Shown: one piece after another, positions 40,097-48,686 of the stretch
Numbering within the stretch: position 1 is the stretch's first letter
Layout of the letters: each line of letters starts with the position of its first letter
Assembly (NCBI RefSeq): GCF_002102475.1
Contig: NZ_MSQD01000003.1
Coordinates: forward strand, 1 to 64,000
DNA from: Thermoanaerobacterium sp. PSU-2
GTDB taxonomy: Bacteria > Bacillota > Thermoanaerobacteria > Thermoanaerobacterales > Thermoanaerobacteraceae
DNA length: 64,000 nt
Reading direction: 5' to 3'
The notes under the pieces: generated by a model
The model's input: only the letters and a program-made list of their open reading frames with translations
Databases searched by the model: none
What the model was told of the DNA's origin: nothing
Made by a program: the position numbers and the translations under genes

Positions 40097-41107
40097 CTAT
40101 TTGATATTCCCTAAAATTTTATTTAGCAAACTAGTATCTATCATTTTATTGACATTTACATCATTTTTAAGAAAACCTGCTTCTTTTGATAGATTAATGT
40201 AATCATTAATTGAACTTTTTTCTGGATCAACTGTTACTTTCAATCTATTGAAAGACGTATTAAGTATATCATTGGGCAATGGCTTCTTTGTCAATTCATA
40301 GATTTCTTTATTGATACTTGTATAGGCTTCACTCTTGTTCTTATTTATATAATCTGTCAGTTGAACATGTGCCTTTAAGAACTCTTCAACAATATCTGGA
40401 TGTTCTTTTAAAAATTGTGTTCTGACCACAACTACTGTAGTTGAATAATCACCACCTCTTAAAATTTTATCGTAATCAAGCACTACATTTGCATTTATCT
40501 CTTTTATGAGTATAGATCCCCATGGTTCAGGCACCAGCGCTGCATCTATATCTCCTTTCCCCATTAATGTCTCAATATCAGGGTTCTCTGCCTGCCTTAT
40601 TTCGACAGTACCTCCTTTAGTTGTATCCTTTAATCCATATTCATTAAGAAGATGACGAAGAGTTAGATCTTGTGTATTTCCAAACTGTGGAACAGCTACT
40701 TTTTTGCCGCTTAATCCTTTTACATCATCGATTTTCAGATCTTTTCTTGATACCAGCACTTCACCGCCATTTGCAGCACCAGCAATTATCTTAATAGCAC
40801 CATTTGATTTTGCAAAACCGTTTATCGCTGGTCCCGGACCTATATATCCTATATCAATTTCATCAGCTAACAACGCTTCTATTTCAGATGGCCCTGCATT
40901 AAATATTTTCCAATCAATCTTTGTCTCTCCAAGTGCCTTTTGAAACGCTCCATTTTCTTTACCAAGCAATCCTTGGGCATGTGTTATATTTGGAAACAAT
41001 CCTATCCTAACTGTTGATACCTCACCATTTCTCGATTTATCTGAACAACCAGCGCTGGAAATAACAATTGCCGCAATAATAAACAAAGCAAAAAACTTCA
41101 ATCTCAT
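40097..41107 (-). CDS. ABC transporter substrate-binding lipoprotein, SsuA/TauA-like
   Basis: 336-residue lipoprotein. The signal peptide ends in the lipobox SSAGC (Cys21). The mature domain belongs to the NMT1/SsuA type-2 binding-protein family (IGYIGPGPAINGFAKSNGA, VPQFGNTQDLTLRHLL). It delivers substrate to the adjacent SsuBC-like transporter. Homologues bind sulfonates, taurine or nitrate; here the setting between cysN and cysH argues for sulfate or an organosulfur compound. Confidence 0.87.
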   Translation of the reverse strand: MRLKFFALFIIAAIVISSAGCSDKSRNGEVSTVRIGLFPNITHAQGLLGKENGAFQKALGETKIDWKIFNAGPSEIEALLADEIDIGYIGPGPAINGFAKSNGAIKIIAGAANGGEVLVSRKDLKIDDVKGLSGKKVAVPQFGNTQDLTLRHLLNEYGLKDTTKGGTVEIRQAENPDIETLMGKGDIDAALVPEPWGSILIKEINANVVLDYDKILRGGDYSTTVVVVRTQFLKEHPDIVEEFLKAHVQLTDYINKNKSEAYTSINKEIYELTKKPLPNDILNTSFNRLKVTVDPEKSSINDYINLSKEAGFLKNDVNVNKMIDTSLLNKILGNIK

Positions 41108-41134
41108 GTTTTACCCTCCTCTCCTATATGGCAT

Positions 41135-42820
41135 CTAAACTGCTTTATATACTATCCGCTTATTAGCCATGGGATCATACCACCTGTTTGCAAAATCAAC
41201 TAAATCAAATTTTGACTCCTTAAAATCATTTTTAAAATTGATAAAATCATCTTGATTTTTTACCTTTACCAAAAATCCATCACTGCTATATACAGGATAA
41301 CCTTCATACTTATACTCATTTAAATTGATTAAATCAATCAACTTACCATTCCTTATTAAGGCAGATAGCTCAATATTTAAGTCAATGACATCAAAATTAT
41401 CAGGGTAATAATATGTGTCTCCATTTACAGGCAAATCATCACCTATTTTATAGGGTTTTCTTTCAACAGCTACTTTTTTTATCTCGTTAGATGGTATTAA
41501 ATAATAGTATTCATCAAAGCAGGTTATCGGAAGTTCCACATTTCCTTTTACAAATTTATTTGCTACACCTAAAATTTCTAAGCCATTTATAATTCCTCCA
41601 CCGCTTATATCATAGCCATCTACAATAACAAATCTGCCTGTTACATGATTATTTCTAAATTCATCAAAACAAATTTTATCTTTGGTCTTTATCACAACTT
41701 CAGCGACTTCATTAGTATTTACTTCTTTTGCGTTATCATTGGAAAAAAGCGTAGAAGCATCTATTACTCTATTAATTGCAGCTATTTCACATTCTGTCTC
41801 TTGTGTAACTAATTTAAGTTTATATCTTTTATTCATTGTCAGCCTTTTTTCGCCCATCCAGAATATATTCGCCTTAAACGTATCTCCTACCAGTGGAGCC
41901 TCATCGTCCTTGCGGGTTATAAATTCTCCCCTTTTATAGAAAAACTCATCAAAAAGCGTAATTCCGACTGACATTCCCGCTTCAACTTTTGCCGTTTTGT
42001 CTTTTTCTTGCCAGTATTCGATAGATTTTATTTTAGACGTTCTTTTGCTTGGATATATTACTATTTCATCTCCTACATTAAGTACGCCAGATTCTATCCT
42101 ACCGGCAATAATCCTTCTATTGTCGAATTTATAAACATCTTGTATAGGTAACCTCAGTGGTTTATCGATTATCTCTTTATCCTTTTCAAAAATATCTAAA
42201 GCATCTAAGACTGTATCACCTTTATACCACGGCATTTTTTCTGACCTTAAAGCTATATTCTCACCATAAAAAGCGGATACGGGTATATATTTTTGTGGAA
42301 AGACATTAATGCTTTTTAGAAAAACATCCATATCGCTTTTTACATCTAAAAATTTTTCTTCCGAATAATCTATTAAGTCCATTTTATTAACCAAAACATA
42401 AACCTTTTTTATGCCCAGCAATGATAGGATGTACCCATGCCTTTTTGACTGTTCTCTCACACCTTCATTGGCGTCTATAACAAGTAACGCAGCTTCTGCG
42501 TTAGCTGCACCAGATATCATATTTTTTAAAAATTCTACATGTCCCGGTGCATCTATTATTACGTAATCTCTCTTTTTTGTATGAAATTGAATTTGCGTCG
42601 TGTCGATGGTTATGCCTTGTTTCTGTTCCTCTTCAAAAGCATCTAATAAATACGCATATTCAAATGGCTTACCAGTTTCTTTTGATATTCTTTTTACTTT
42701 TTCAATGGCCCCCTCCGGCAATGACTTTGTGTCGTACAAAAGCCTTCCAATAACTGTGGACTTTCCGTGATCAACGTGGCCTACAACTACTATTCTAAAA
42801 ATTTCTTTACTTTCAACCAT
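41135..42820 (-). CDS. cysN: Sulfate adenylyltransferase, GTPase subunit CysN (with C-terminal extension)
   Basis: 561-residue regulatory GTPase of ATP sulfurylase, activating sulfate to APS with CysD. The EF-Tu-like G domain has GHVDHGKST at 14-22, DAPGH and NKMDL, followed by two beta-barrel domains to about residue 430. The last ~130 residues, with aromatic-rich YYYLIPSNE and a distinct alpha/beta tail, are not APS kinase: no P-loop is seen there. Usual CysN is ~470 aa and CysNC ~630 aa, so this extension is unassigned. It is 12 bp after cysD. Confidence 0.92.
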   Translation of the reverse strand: MVESKEIFRIVVVGHVDHGKSTVIGRLLYDTKSLPEGAIEKVKRISKETGKPFEYAYLLDAFEEEQKQGITIDTTQIQFHTKKRDYVIIDAPGHVEFLKNMISGAANAEAALLVIDANEGVREQSKRHGYILSLLGIKKVYVLVNKMDLIDYSEEKFLDVKSDMDVFLKSINVFPQKYIPVSAFYGENIALRSEKMPWYKGDTVLDALDIFEKDKEIIDKPLRLPIQDVYKFDNRRIIAGRIESGVLNVGDEIVIYPSKRTSKIKSIEYWQEKDKTAKVEAGMSVGITLFDEFFYKRGEFITRKDDEAPLVGDTFKANIFWMGEKRLTMNKRYKLKLVTQETECEIAAINRVIDASTLFSNDNAKEVNTNEVAEVVIKTKDKICFDEFRNNHVTGRFVIVDGYDISGGGIINGLEILGVANKFVKGNVELPITCFDEYYYLIPSNEIKKVAVERKPYKIGDDLPVNGDTYYYPDNFDVIDLNIELSALIRNGKLIDLINLNEYKYEGYPVYSSDGFLVKVKNQDDFINFKNDFKESKFDLVDFANRWYDPMANKRIVYKAV

Positions 42821-42832
42821 TTTTCTCCTCCT

Positions 42833-43633
42833 TTACATATAGCCGTCTTTCCTCAGTTTCTGCATTGCATATGCATCTTCTTTGTCCTGTGCTCTTCCAG
42901 CCCGTTCATTTATATTTGTGTGCTTTAGCTCCTCAATAATTTCATCAACTGTTGCAGCATTTGAATCTACTTGTCCTGTACATTGTGCACATCCAAGACT
43001 TCTGTACCTTTTACCATTCTTTGCAAAATACAAATCCACCACCGGTATGTTTTCCCTCTTTATATATTGCCAAATATCTAATTCAGTCCAGTTTAATATA
43101 GGATGTACCCTGATATGATTACCTTTTGGAAAATCCGTCTTAAACTGATCCCAAAGCTCTGGAGGCTGGTTTGTGTAATTCCACTCAGACTCTTTATTTC
43201 GTTCACTGAAAATCCTTTCTTTTGATCTCGAACCTTCTTCATCCCTTCTCACACCTACAATCAGTCCTTCAAATTTATACTTATCTATCACATGCTGCAA
43301 TGCATCTGTTTTTAGTGCCTTACAGCAAACTAATCTGCCTTTCTCTGGCCCCATGCCATTATTTATAGCATCCCAGTTTGTATAGACGATAAGGTCGAGA
43401 TTATACTCCTTTGCAATCTTATCTCTAAATCTTATCATTTCAGGTATTTTATACGTCGTATCTATATGAATAAAAGGAAACGGGCAATGTCCAAAAAAAG
43501 CCTTTTTAGCAAGCCACAACATCACTGTAGAATCTTTCCCAATCGACCACAACATACCAAGTTTTCCAAAGCTTTTATAAGCTTCTCTTAATATGTATAT
43601 ACTTTGAGATTCCAACATATCTAATCGATCCAT
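42833..43633 (-). CDS. cysD: Sulfate adenylyltransferase, catalytic subunit CysD
   Basis: 266-residue PP-loop ATP pyrophosphatase that adenylates sulfate. The loop is S30-I-G-K-D-S (consensus SGGKDS), followed by [12 protein letters not shown] and the [11 protein letters not shown] and [12 protein letters not shown] motifs typical of CysD. GTGAGGTG precedes the ATG. It is followed by cysN, with which it forms the heterodimer. Confidence 0.94.
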   Translation of the reverse strand: MDRLDMLESQSIYILREAYKSFGKLGMLWSIGKDSTVMLWLAKKAFFGHCPFPFIHIDTTYKIPEMIRFRDKIAKEYNLDLIVYTNWDAINNGMGPEKGRLVCCKALKTDALQHVIDKYKFEGLIVGVRRDEEGSRSKERIFSERNKESEWNYTNQPPELWDQFKTDFPKGNHIRVHPILNWTELDIWQYIKRENIPVVDLYFAKNGKRYRSLGCAQCTGQVDSNAATVDEIIEELKHTNINERAGRAQDKEDAYAMQKLRKDGYM

Positions 43634-43697
43634 ATTAACACCTCACAAAAATAATTAATAGTAAACACATCTAAATACTCGTAATTCGAATAAAAAA

Positions 43698-44924
43698 TTA
43701 TAGCCTTTCAATGGATTGCATAAAATCTTCTTTTAAATCTTCTACATCTTCCAGACCAACGCAGATTCTTATTAAATCGTCATATACTCCCATGAACTTT
43801 TTTTCCTCATCACTGCTTTCAGCAAAAATCGTAGATGATGGATGAATTATAAGCGTACGTGTATCACCTATATTCGTGATATTTGTTGCATACTTTAAAG
43901 AGTTAATCATTTTATAGGCTCTTTCTTTAGAACCTACACGAATTGTCAGTATGGCACCAAATTTATCACCAAACTGTCTTTTTGCAATATCGTGAAATGG
44001 GCTTTCTTTAAGCCCCGGATAGTTAACTGATAGTACTTTATCAAATTCTTTTAAAAAAACAGCTAATTCATAAGCATTATGGCATATCCTTTCCATCCTT
44101 ATTCCAAGCGTCTCTAAACCCAAATTATTAAGATACGCATTAAATGGAGACATACATGCGCCAATATTTCTAAAGAGGCCCTTTCTAAGCTTTGCTAAAT
44201 ATGCAAATTGCCCATATTTTTCAAACCTTTTAAGCATCGAAAACTTATCAAAATTCCAATTAAATTTACCAGAATCGACTATAATTCCACCAATAGAGTT
44301 TCCGTGTCCATTTATAAATTTTGATGTTGAATGTATAACGATGTCTGCCCCCATTTCTATCGGTCGAATTAAATATGGAGTAGTCACAGTATTATCCACA
44401 ATTAAAGGAATTTTATTTTCGTGTGCCAGAACAGAAAGACTTTTTATATCAGGAACATCTAATTTAGGATTTCCAATCGTTTCAATATAAATCAATTTTG
44501 TATTATCAGTTATAGATTCTTTAAAAGCGTCTATCGAATTATCTTTTGCAAATTTTACAGTAATGCCAAAGTTTCCAAAATCTTTAAACAGTTCATACGT
44601 CCCACCAAATATTCCTGAACTAGATAGTATTTCATCACCAACCTTTAATATATTTAAAATAGCCAAAGTTATAGCAGCCATTCCTGATGAGCATGCAACT
44701 GCCCCTATTCCACTTTCCAGTGATGCAATCCTTCTTTCAAAAGCTTCAATAGTTGGGTTATTTATTCTCGTATATGTAAAGCCATATTGGCTGCCTTTAA
44801 ATATATTCTCCATCTCTTCCGCTGAATGGCTAAATGATGTAGATTGATATATAGGCATCAATGAGGCTCCAGTCTTTTCATCAGGTTCATAATTCAGATG
44901 TAATAGCTTTGTATTAAACCTCAT
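43698..44924 (-). CDS. metY: O-acetylhomoserine sulfhydrylase MetY (Cys/Met-metabolism PLP enzyme)
   Basis: 408-residue PLP enzyme; the lysine is in HSTSKFINGHGNSIGG and the PLP phosphate loop in ACSSGMAAI. It makes homocysteine from O-acetylhomoserine and a sulfur donor. The ATG at 44924 follows GGGAGG, whose bases are the Gly-Gly codons near the end of tusA, so the genes overlap by 11 bp. The upstream extension to 44966 is not supported. With the neighbouring ThiS/ThiF/JAMM genes the donor may be a protein thiocarboxylate and not free sulfide, as in Wolinella. Confidence 0.9.
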   Translation of the reverse strand: MRFNTKLLHLNYEPDEKTGASLMPIYQSTSFSHSAEEMENIFKGSQYGFTYTRINNPTIEAFERRIASLESGIGAVACSSGMAAITLAILNILKVGDEILSSSGIFGGTYELFKDFGNFGITVKFAKDNSIDAFKESITDNTKLIYIETIGNPKLDVPDIKSLSVLAHENKIPLIVDNTVTTPYLIRPIEMGADIVIHSTSKFINGHGNSIGGIIVDSGKFNWNFDKFSMLKRFEKYGQFAYLAKLRKGLFRNIGACMSPFNAYLNNLGLETLGIRMERICHNAYELAVFLKEFDKVLSVNYPGLKESPFHDIAKRQFGDKFGAILTIRVGSKERAYKMINSLKYATNITNIGDTRTLIIHPSSTIFAESSDEEKKFMGVYDDLIRICVGLEDVEDLKEDFMQSIERL

Positions 44925-45171
44925 CCAAAGGGCCTCCCTTTTTAACAAATATCGTATAAGTTCCATCTCTATTATTTATAACATTTAATATCTTATGTCC
45001 TTCATCTTTAAAGCTGGATGGTACATTCTTAATCGGCTCTCCTTCATTCATTCTTACTTCAAGGATTTGCCCGTCTTCTAATTCTTCTATAGCCACCTTA
45101 GCTTTGACAAAAGTAATAGGGCATACTACATCAGTTATATCTATAAAACTGTCAGCTTTTATATCTTTCAT
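44914..45171 (-). CDS. TusA-family sulfurtransferase
   Basis: 85-residue sulfur relay protein with the active cysteine C17 in VVCPITFVKAK. The family CPxP motif is here CPIT. Many TusA-like proteins in sulfur-assimilation clusters show this Pro-to-Thr change. Likely a persulfide carrier between sulfite reduction and the carrier-protein/MetY step. It lies 24 bp after the JAMM peptidase and overlaps metY. Confidence 0.85.
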   Translation of the reverse strand: MKDIKADSFIDITDVVCPITFVKAKVAIEELEDGQILEVRMNEGEPIKNVPSSFKDEGHKILNVINNRDGTYTIFVKKGGPLDEV

Positions 45172-45195
45172 GATTATACTTCCTTTCCAAAATTT

Positions 45196-45609
45196 TTAAT
45201 CTTCAATTAAAATATCTTCTTCATAGCTATTTCCATCCTCAATTATGAAACTCTTTAAGACAGGGTTTTCTTTGTCCATCAGTGACAATATTAAATAGCT
45301 GAGTTTACTATCAAATGCCAGTCTTTTGTCCTCTTCTGACGGCCTTGCCGGTGATTGGGGATGACTGTGGAAATTCCCGATAAGCGTAAGTTTGTTTTCT
45401 CTGAAATGCTTCAAAGCCTCAAATTGTTCTTTCGGATCCATTGAGAAGTGCTCAGGACTTCTGTCTATATTAGTCAACAAACGAATTTCCTTAACAAATT
45501 TCTTTTCACCATTTACTATTCCTGCAAGTAAGCCACATGCTTCGATAGGACTTTCTTTTTTTGCATGATTTAATATTTTTTCATAATCGTTCCTTGACAG
45601 TATTATCAT
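45196..45609 (-). CDS. JAMM/M67 metallopeptidase (HcyD/Mec-like)
   Basis: 137-residue zinc peptidase with a complete JAMM motif: E23, H81-S-H83, S91 and D94 (GNFHSHPQSPARPSEED). Relatives release cysteine from CysO (Mec) or process HcyS in the Wolinella homocysteine pathway. Here it would trim the carrier's C-terminal Ser-Arg and/or release homocysteine from the carrier. The start overlaps the stop of the ThiF-like gene (ATGA). Role inferred from context. Confidence 0.88.
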   Translation of the reverse strand: MIILSRNDYEKILNHAKKESPIEACGLLAGIVNGEKKFVKEIRLLTNIDRSPEHFSMDPKEQFEALKHFRENKLTLIGNFHSHPQSPARPSEEDKRLAFDSKLSYLILSLMDKENPVLKSFIIEDGNSYEEDILIED

Positions 45610-46427
45610 TTGTGTTCCTCCTTGAGATTACACTGCGGCCCTGCATAATCTATCAATTCTTTTATTGTAGGATGGTTACCACAAACTTGGCAACTTTTTC
45701 TCTTGGATATTTTTATTTTCCTAAAATCCATTTTTAACGCATCAAATGTCAATAAATAGCCTGTTAAAAGTTCACCAACTCCAAGTATATACTTTAATGC
45801 TTCTGTTGCCTGAATCGTACCAATTATCCCACCCATGACTCCAAGCACTCCTGCCTGTCTACAAGTAGGAACGGCATCCTTCGGCGGCGGATCTTGAAAA
45901 ACGCATCTATAGCACGGTCCCTCACCAGGTACATATGTCATTGTTTGACCTTCAAATCTTATTATTCCGGCATGTGAAAAAGGTTTTTTTATAAGCACAC
46001 AAGCATCATTTATTAAGAATTTTGCCGGGAAATTATCCGTACCATCAATTATAAAGTCGTAATCTTTATCATTTATGATGTCAATTATGTTTTTAGAGCT
46101 TATCCACTCATGATATGTTATTACATTTACATCAGGATTTATCTCGCTGATTGTCTCTTTGCCGGATACAACTTTATCTTTGCCAATGTCCTTAGTTCTA
46201 TGAATTATTTGTCTTTGAAGGTTTGACAAATCCACCTTATCATAATCTACTAATCCTATTGTTCCAACACCTGCTGCCGCAAGGTACATAGCTGCTGGCG
46301 CTCCAAGGCCACCTGTCCCTACTATCAAAACCTTTGAATTTAATATTTTTTGCTGCCCCTTTGCACCAACTTCTTTTAATATAATATGACGTGAATACCT
46401 TTCTAACTGTTCATTAGAAAAATTCAT
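45606..46427 (-). CDS. ThiF/MoeB-like adenylyltransferase (HcyF-like)
   Basis: 273-residue E1-like enzyme. ATP loop GTGGLG at 37-42, the DYDKVDLSNLQRQ motif, and zinc ligands CYRC and CQVC. VPTCRQAG lies where the catalytic cysteine is found in relatives. It adenylates the C-terminal glycine of a ThiS/MoaD-type carrier, here the gene directly upstream, whose stop it overlaps. Its ribosome site GGAGGAGG is formed by the carrier's glycine codons. No other thi or moa genes are nearby, so thiamine or molybdopterin synthesis is less likely. Confidence 0.88.
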   Translation of the reverse strand: MNFSNEQLERYSRHIILKEVGAKGQQKILNSKVLIVGTGGLGAPAAMYLAAAGVGTIGLVDYDKVDLSNLQRQIIHRTKDIGKDKVVSGKETISEINPDVNVITYHEWISSKNIIDIINDKDYDFIIDGTDNFPAKFLINDACVLIKKPFSHAGIIRFEGQTMTYVPGEGPCYRCVFQDPPPKDAVPTCRQAGVLGVMGGIIGTIQATEALKYILGVGELLTGYLLTFDALKMDFRKIKISKRKSCQVCGNHPTIKELIDYAGPQCNLKEEHK

Positions 46428-46633
46428 CTACTTCCTCCTCCCATGTAATAAAGGAATTCAACTGTATCTCCGTCTTTTACAATTATTTTATCAAAATCAT
46501 CTCTTGACAATATTTCATCGTTAAGCTGAACCGTTACATATTCTTTCATTTTAACATTTAATACATCTAACAATTCCTTTACAGTATACTCTCTGTCAAT
46601 TTTTTGATCATTGCCATTTACTTTGATATTCAT
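46424..46633 (-). CDS. ThiS/MoaD-like sulfur carrier protein (HcyS-like)
   Basis: 69-residue ubiquitin-fold sulfur carrier. The C-terminus is ...YYMGGGSR: the diglycine needed for thiocarboxylate formation is followed by Ser68-Arg69. Classical ThiS/MoaD end in GG, whereas HcyS of Wolinella carries an extra residue removed by the JAMM protease HcyD. GAGGAG precedes the ATG. Position between sulfite reductase and the ThiF-like gene supports the pathway call. It could alternatively serve another sulfur-transfer route. Confidence 0.88.
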   Translation of the reverse strand: MNIKVNGNDQKIDREYTVKELLDVLNVKMKEYVTVQLNDEILSRDDFDKIIVKDGDTVEFLYYMGGGSR

Positions 46634-46645
46634 AAGCTACACTCC

Positions 46646-47518
46646 TCACTTTATATCTTCATCTTCTAAAATTTCTTTTTTGAAATTTTCCAGGCCAATT
46701 CTATTTATTGTGTCATAAAGCCTTTCTTTACTGATGCCATTGCTTTTGTAAAAATTCATTGTCTTCTCAATAATGTTTGGTATTTTTTCTACATCAACAA
46801 GATCTGCAATATGGTATCCAAAGTTGTACCTTTTGCCAAACTTGCCGCCCACAAAGACTGCTACTCCGCTTCTTTTTCTCTTCCATGCATCCATTGGGCA
46901 CACCCTTATGCATGAACCGCAATAAATACATTTATCATCATCTCTTACAGCAAGACCATCTTTAATCGTAATTGCTTTAACGTCACAGACGTCTGCACAC
47001 AGCCCGCAACCTGTGCATAAATCCTCATTAAGTTCAGGCTCTACCTGCCCTTGAAATCCGATATCATTAAATTGAGGTTTCGTACAATTATTAGGGCAAC
47101 CTGAAATTCCCATCTTAAATTTATGTGGAAAACCATGTGTTGGGAAAAACTCGTCGTCCAGTTTTTTTGCTAAACCTTGCGTATCAATTAATCCATATGG
47201 GCAAACAGTACCTTTGCAGGCTACAATCGGTCTTACTCTTGGCCCACAGCCAGCCATTGCAAGTCCAATTCTCTCAACTTCTTCTTTTGCCTCTTGTAAT
47301 TTGGAGTAGTGAACCCAAGGAATCTCTATTCCCAGCCTTACTGTAAATGTGACATATCCTCTGCCGTATTTTTCAGCAAGTTCAGATACTTTTCTCATCT
47401 GTTCTGCAGTAATGTTACCTGCGACTACTCTTATTCTTATTGAATAGTAATCTTTTTGCTTTTGTTTAATGAATCCACCATCTTTTAATGTTTTTACTAA
47501 ATCATCATTGAAAATCAT
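46646..47518 (-). CDS. Siroheme sulfite reductase-like protein with fused 2[4Fe-4S] ferredoxin domain
   Basis: 290 residues. Residues ~1-160 form a nitrite/sulfite reductase half-domain with the siroheme-[4Fe-4S] ligands C101-x4-C106 and C141-x3-C145. A ferredoxin module follows, with C168/C171/C174/C178 and C197/C200/C203/C207. It would reduce sulfite to sulfide, with electrons entering through the ferredoxin clusters. It is smaller than CysI and lacks AsrA/B or CysJ partners nearby. First gene of the sulfur operon; AAAGGAGG precedes the ATG. Confidence 0.85.
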   Translation of the reverse strand: MIFNDDLVKTLKDGGFIKQKQKDYYSIRIRVVAGNITAEQMRKVSELAEKYGRGYVTFTVRLGIEIPWVHYSKLQEAKEEVERIGLAMAGCGPRVRPIVACKGTVCPYGLIDTQGLAKKLDDEFFPTHGFPHKFKMGISGCPNNCTKPQFNDIGFQGQVEPELNEDLCTGCGLCADVCDVKAITIKDGLAVRDDDKCIYCGSCIRVCPMDAWKRKRSGVAVFVGGKFGKRYNFGYHIADLVDVEKIPNIIEKTMNFYKSNGISKERLYDTINRIGLENFKKEILEDEDIK

Positions 47519-47575
47519 CTTATCCTCCTTTAATTCATAGTAAATAGATATGAATTTGTGTATTTCTTTTTTTAT

Positions 47576-47623
47576 AATTTAACACATCGTTTTATTAATG
47601 TCAATCCAATTTAAATTGAATTG
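47576..47623 (-). promoter_or_regulatory. Sulfur operon promoter with 22-bp dyad at the -35
   Basis: TTGACA (47599-47604), a 17-bp spacer and TAAATT (47576-47581), about 60 bp before the sulfite reductase gene. A near-perfect 22-bp dyad (47602-47623, CAATCCAATTT/AAATTGAATTG, 10 of 11 positions paired) overlaps the -35 edge and could be an operator. No regulator gene is adjacent. Confidence 0.6.
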
Positions 47624-47711
47624 CTAAACATAATTTTGAAAAATTAGCCATGTACATCAAACAAAAAGTGATATAATAATTTATAAATAAAATGTTTAGT
47701 GAGGTGTCGCT

Positions 47712-48686
47712 ATGGAATTGCTAAAAAGGCCAAGAAGGCTTAGAACAAATGAAGTTATAAGAAGGATGGTAAAGGAAACGTCTATAAGCGTAGATGATTT
47801 GATATACCCTATGTTTGTCGTACCTGGTGAAAATATAAAAGAAGAAATTGAGGCAATGCCTGGAGTCTATCGTTATTCTGTAGACAACCTCGTAAAAGAG
47901 GTTAAAGAAGTATATGATTTAAGAATACCCGCCGTACTGCTTTTTGGCATACCATCAAATAAAGATGAATTAGGTTCTGAAGCATATGATGATGATGGAA
48001 TCATACAAAAAGCTGTAAAATCTATAAAAGAGTCAATTCCGCAAATGATTGTTATAACTGATGTATGTATGTGTGAGTATACAAGCCATGGTCATTGTGG
48101 AATTGTAAGAGACGGCTATGTACAAAATGATGAGACAGTTTCATACATAGCAAAGATAGCATTGTCACACGTCAAGGCAGGTGCAGACATCGTGGCACCT
48201 TCTGACATGATGGATGGACGTGTAAAAGCAATAAGAGATGTTTTAGATAAAAATGGTTATGTAAATACGCCAATAATATCCTACAGTGCTAAATATGCGT
48301 CGTCATTCTATGGTCCTTTCAGAGAAGCAGCCAATTCAGCACCTCAATTTGGAGATAGGAAGTCATACCAAATGGATCCTGCAAACTCTAATGAGGCTTT
48401 AAGAGAAATCTCACTTGACATAGAGGAAGGTGCTGACATAATAATGGTTAAACCTGCACTACCGTACCTCGATATAATAAGAAGAGCAAAAGACACCTTC
48501 AATATCCCAATCGCAGCATACAATGTAAGCGGTGAATACTCAATGATAAAAGCCGCATCTCATATGGGTTATATAGACGAAAAATCTACAGTTTTGGAAT
48601 CACTAACTGGAATAAAAAGAGCAGGCGCCGATATCATAATAACATACTTTGCTAAGGATGTTGCAAAATGGCTTACTATCCTATAA
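47712..48686 (+). CDS. hemB: Delta-aminolevulinate dehydratase (porphobilinogen synthase)
   Basis: 324-residue enzyme condensing two ALA into porphobilinogen. The N-terminal [15 protein letters not shown] and the cysteine-rich zinc loop [13 protein letters not shown] are present, as are the Schiff-base lysines in [16 protein letters not shown] and [18 protein letters not shown] precedes the ATG. It is divergent from the sulfur operon, heading a hemB-sirC-hemL unit that feeds tetrapyrrole (siroheme) synthesis. Confidence 0.95.
   Translation: MELLKRPRRLRTNEVIRRMVKETSISVDDLIYPMFVVPGENIKEEIEAMPGVYRYSVDNLVKEVKEVYDLRIPAVLLFGIPSNKDELGSEAYDDDGIIQKAVKSIKESIPQMIVITDVCMCEYTSHGHCGIVRDGYVQNDETVSYIAKIALSHVKAGADIVAPSDMMDGRVKAIRDVLDKNGYVNTPIISYSAKYASSFYGPFREAANSAPQFGDRKSYQMDPANSNEALREISLDIEEGADIIMVKPALPYLDIIRRAKDTFNIPIAAYNVSGEYSMIKAASHMGYIDEKSTVLESLTGIKRAGADIIITYFAKDVAKWLTIL

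Noticed and set aside
46424-46633. Calling the sulfur carrier thiS of thiamine biosynthesis
   Set aside because: No thiG, thiH or other thi genes are present, and the C-terminus is not a free diglycine. The sulfur-operon context favours an HcyS-like role.
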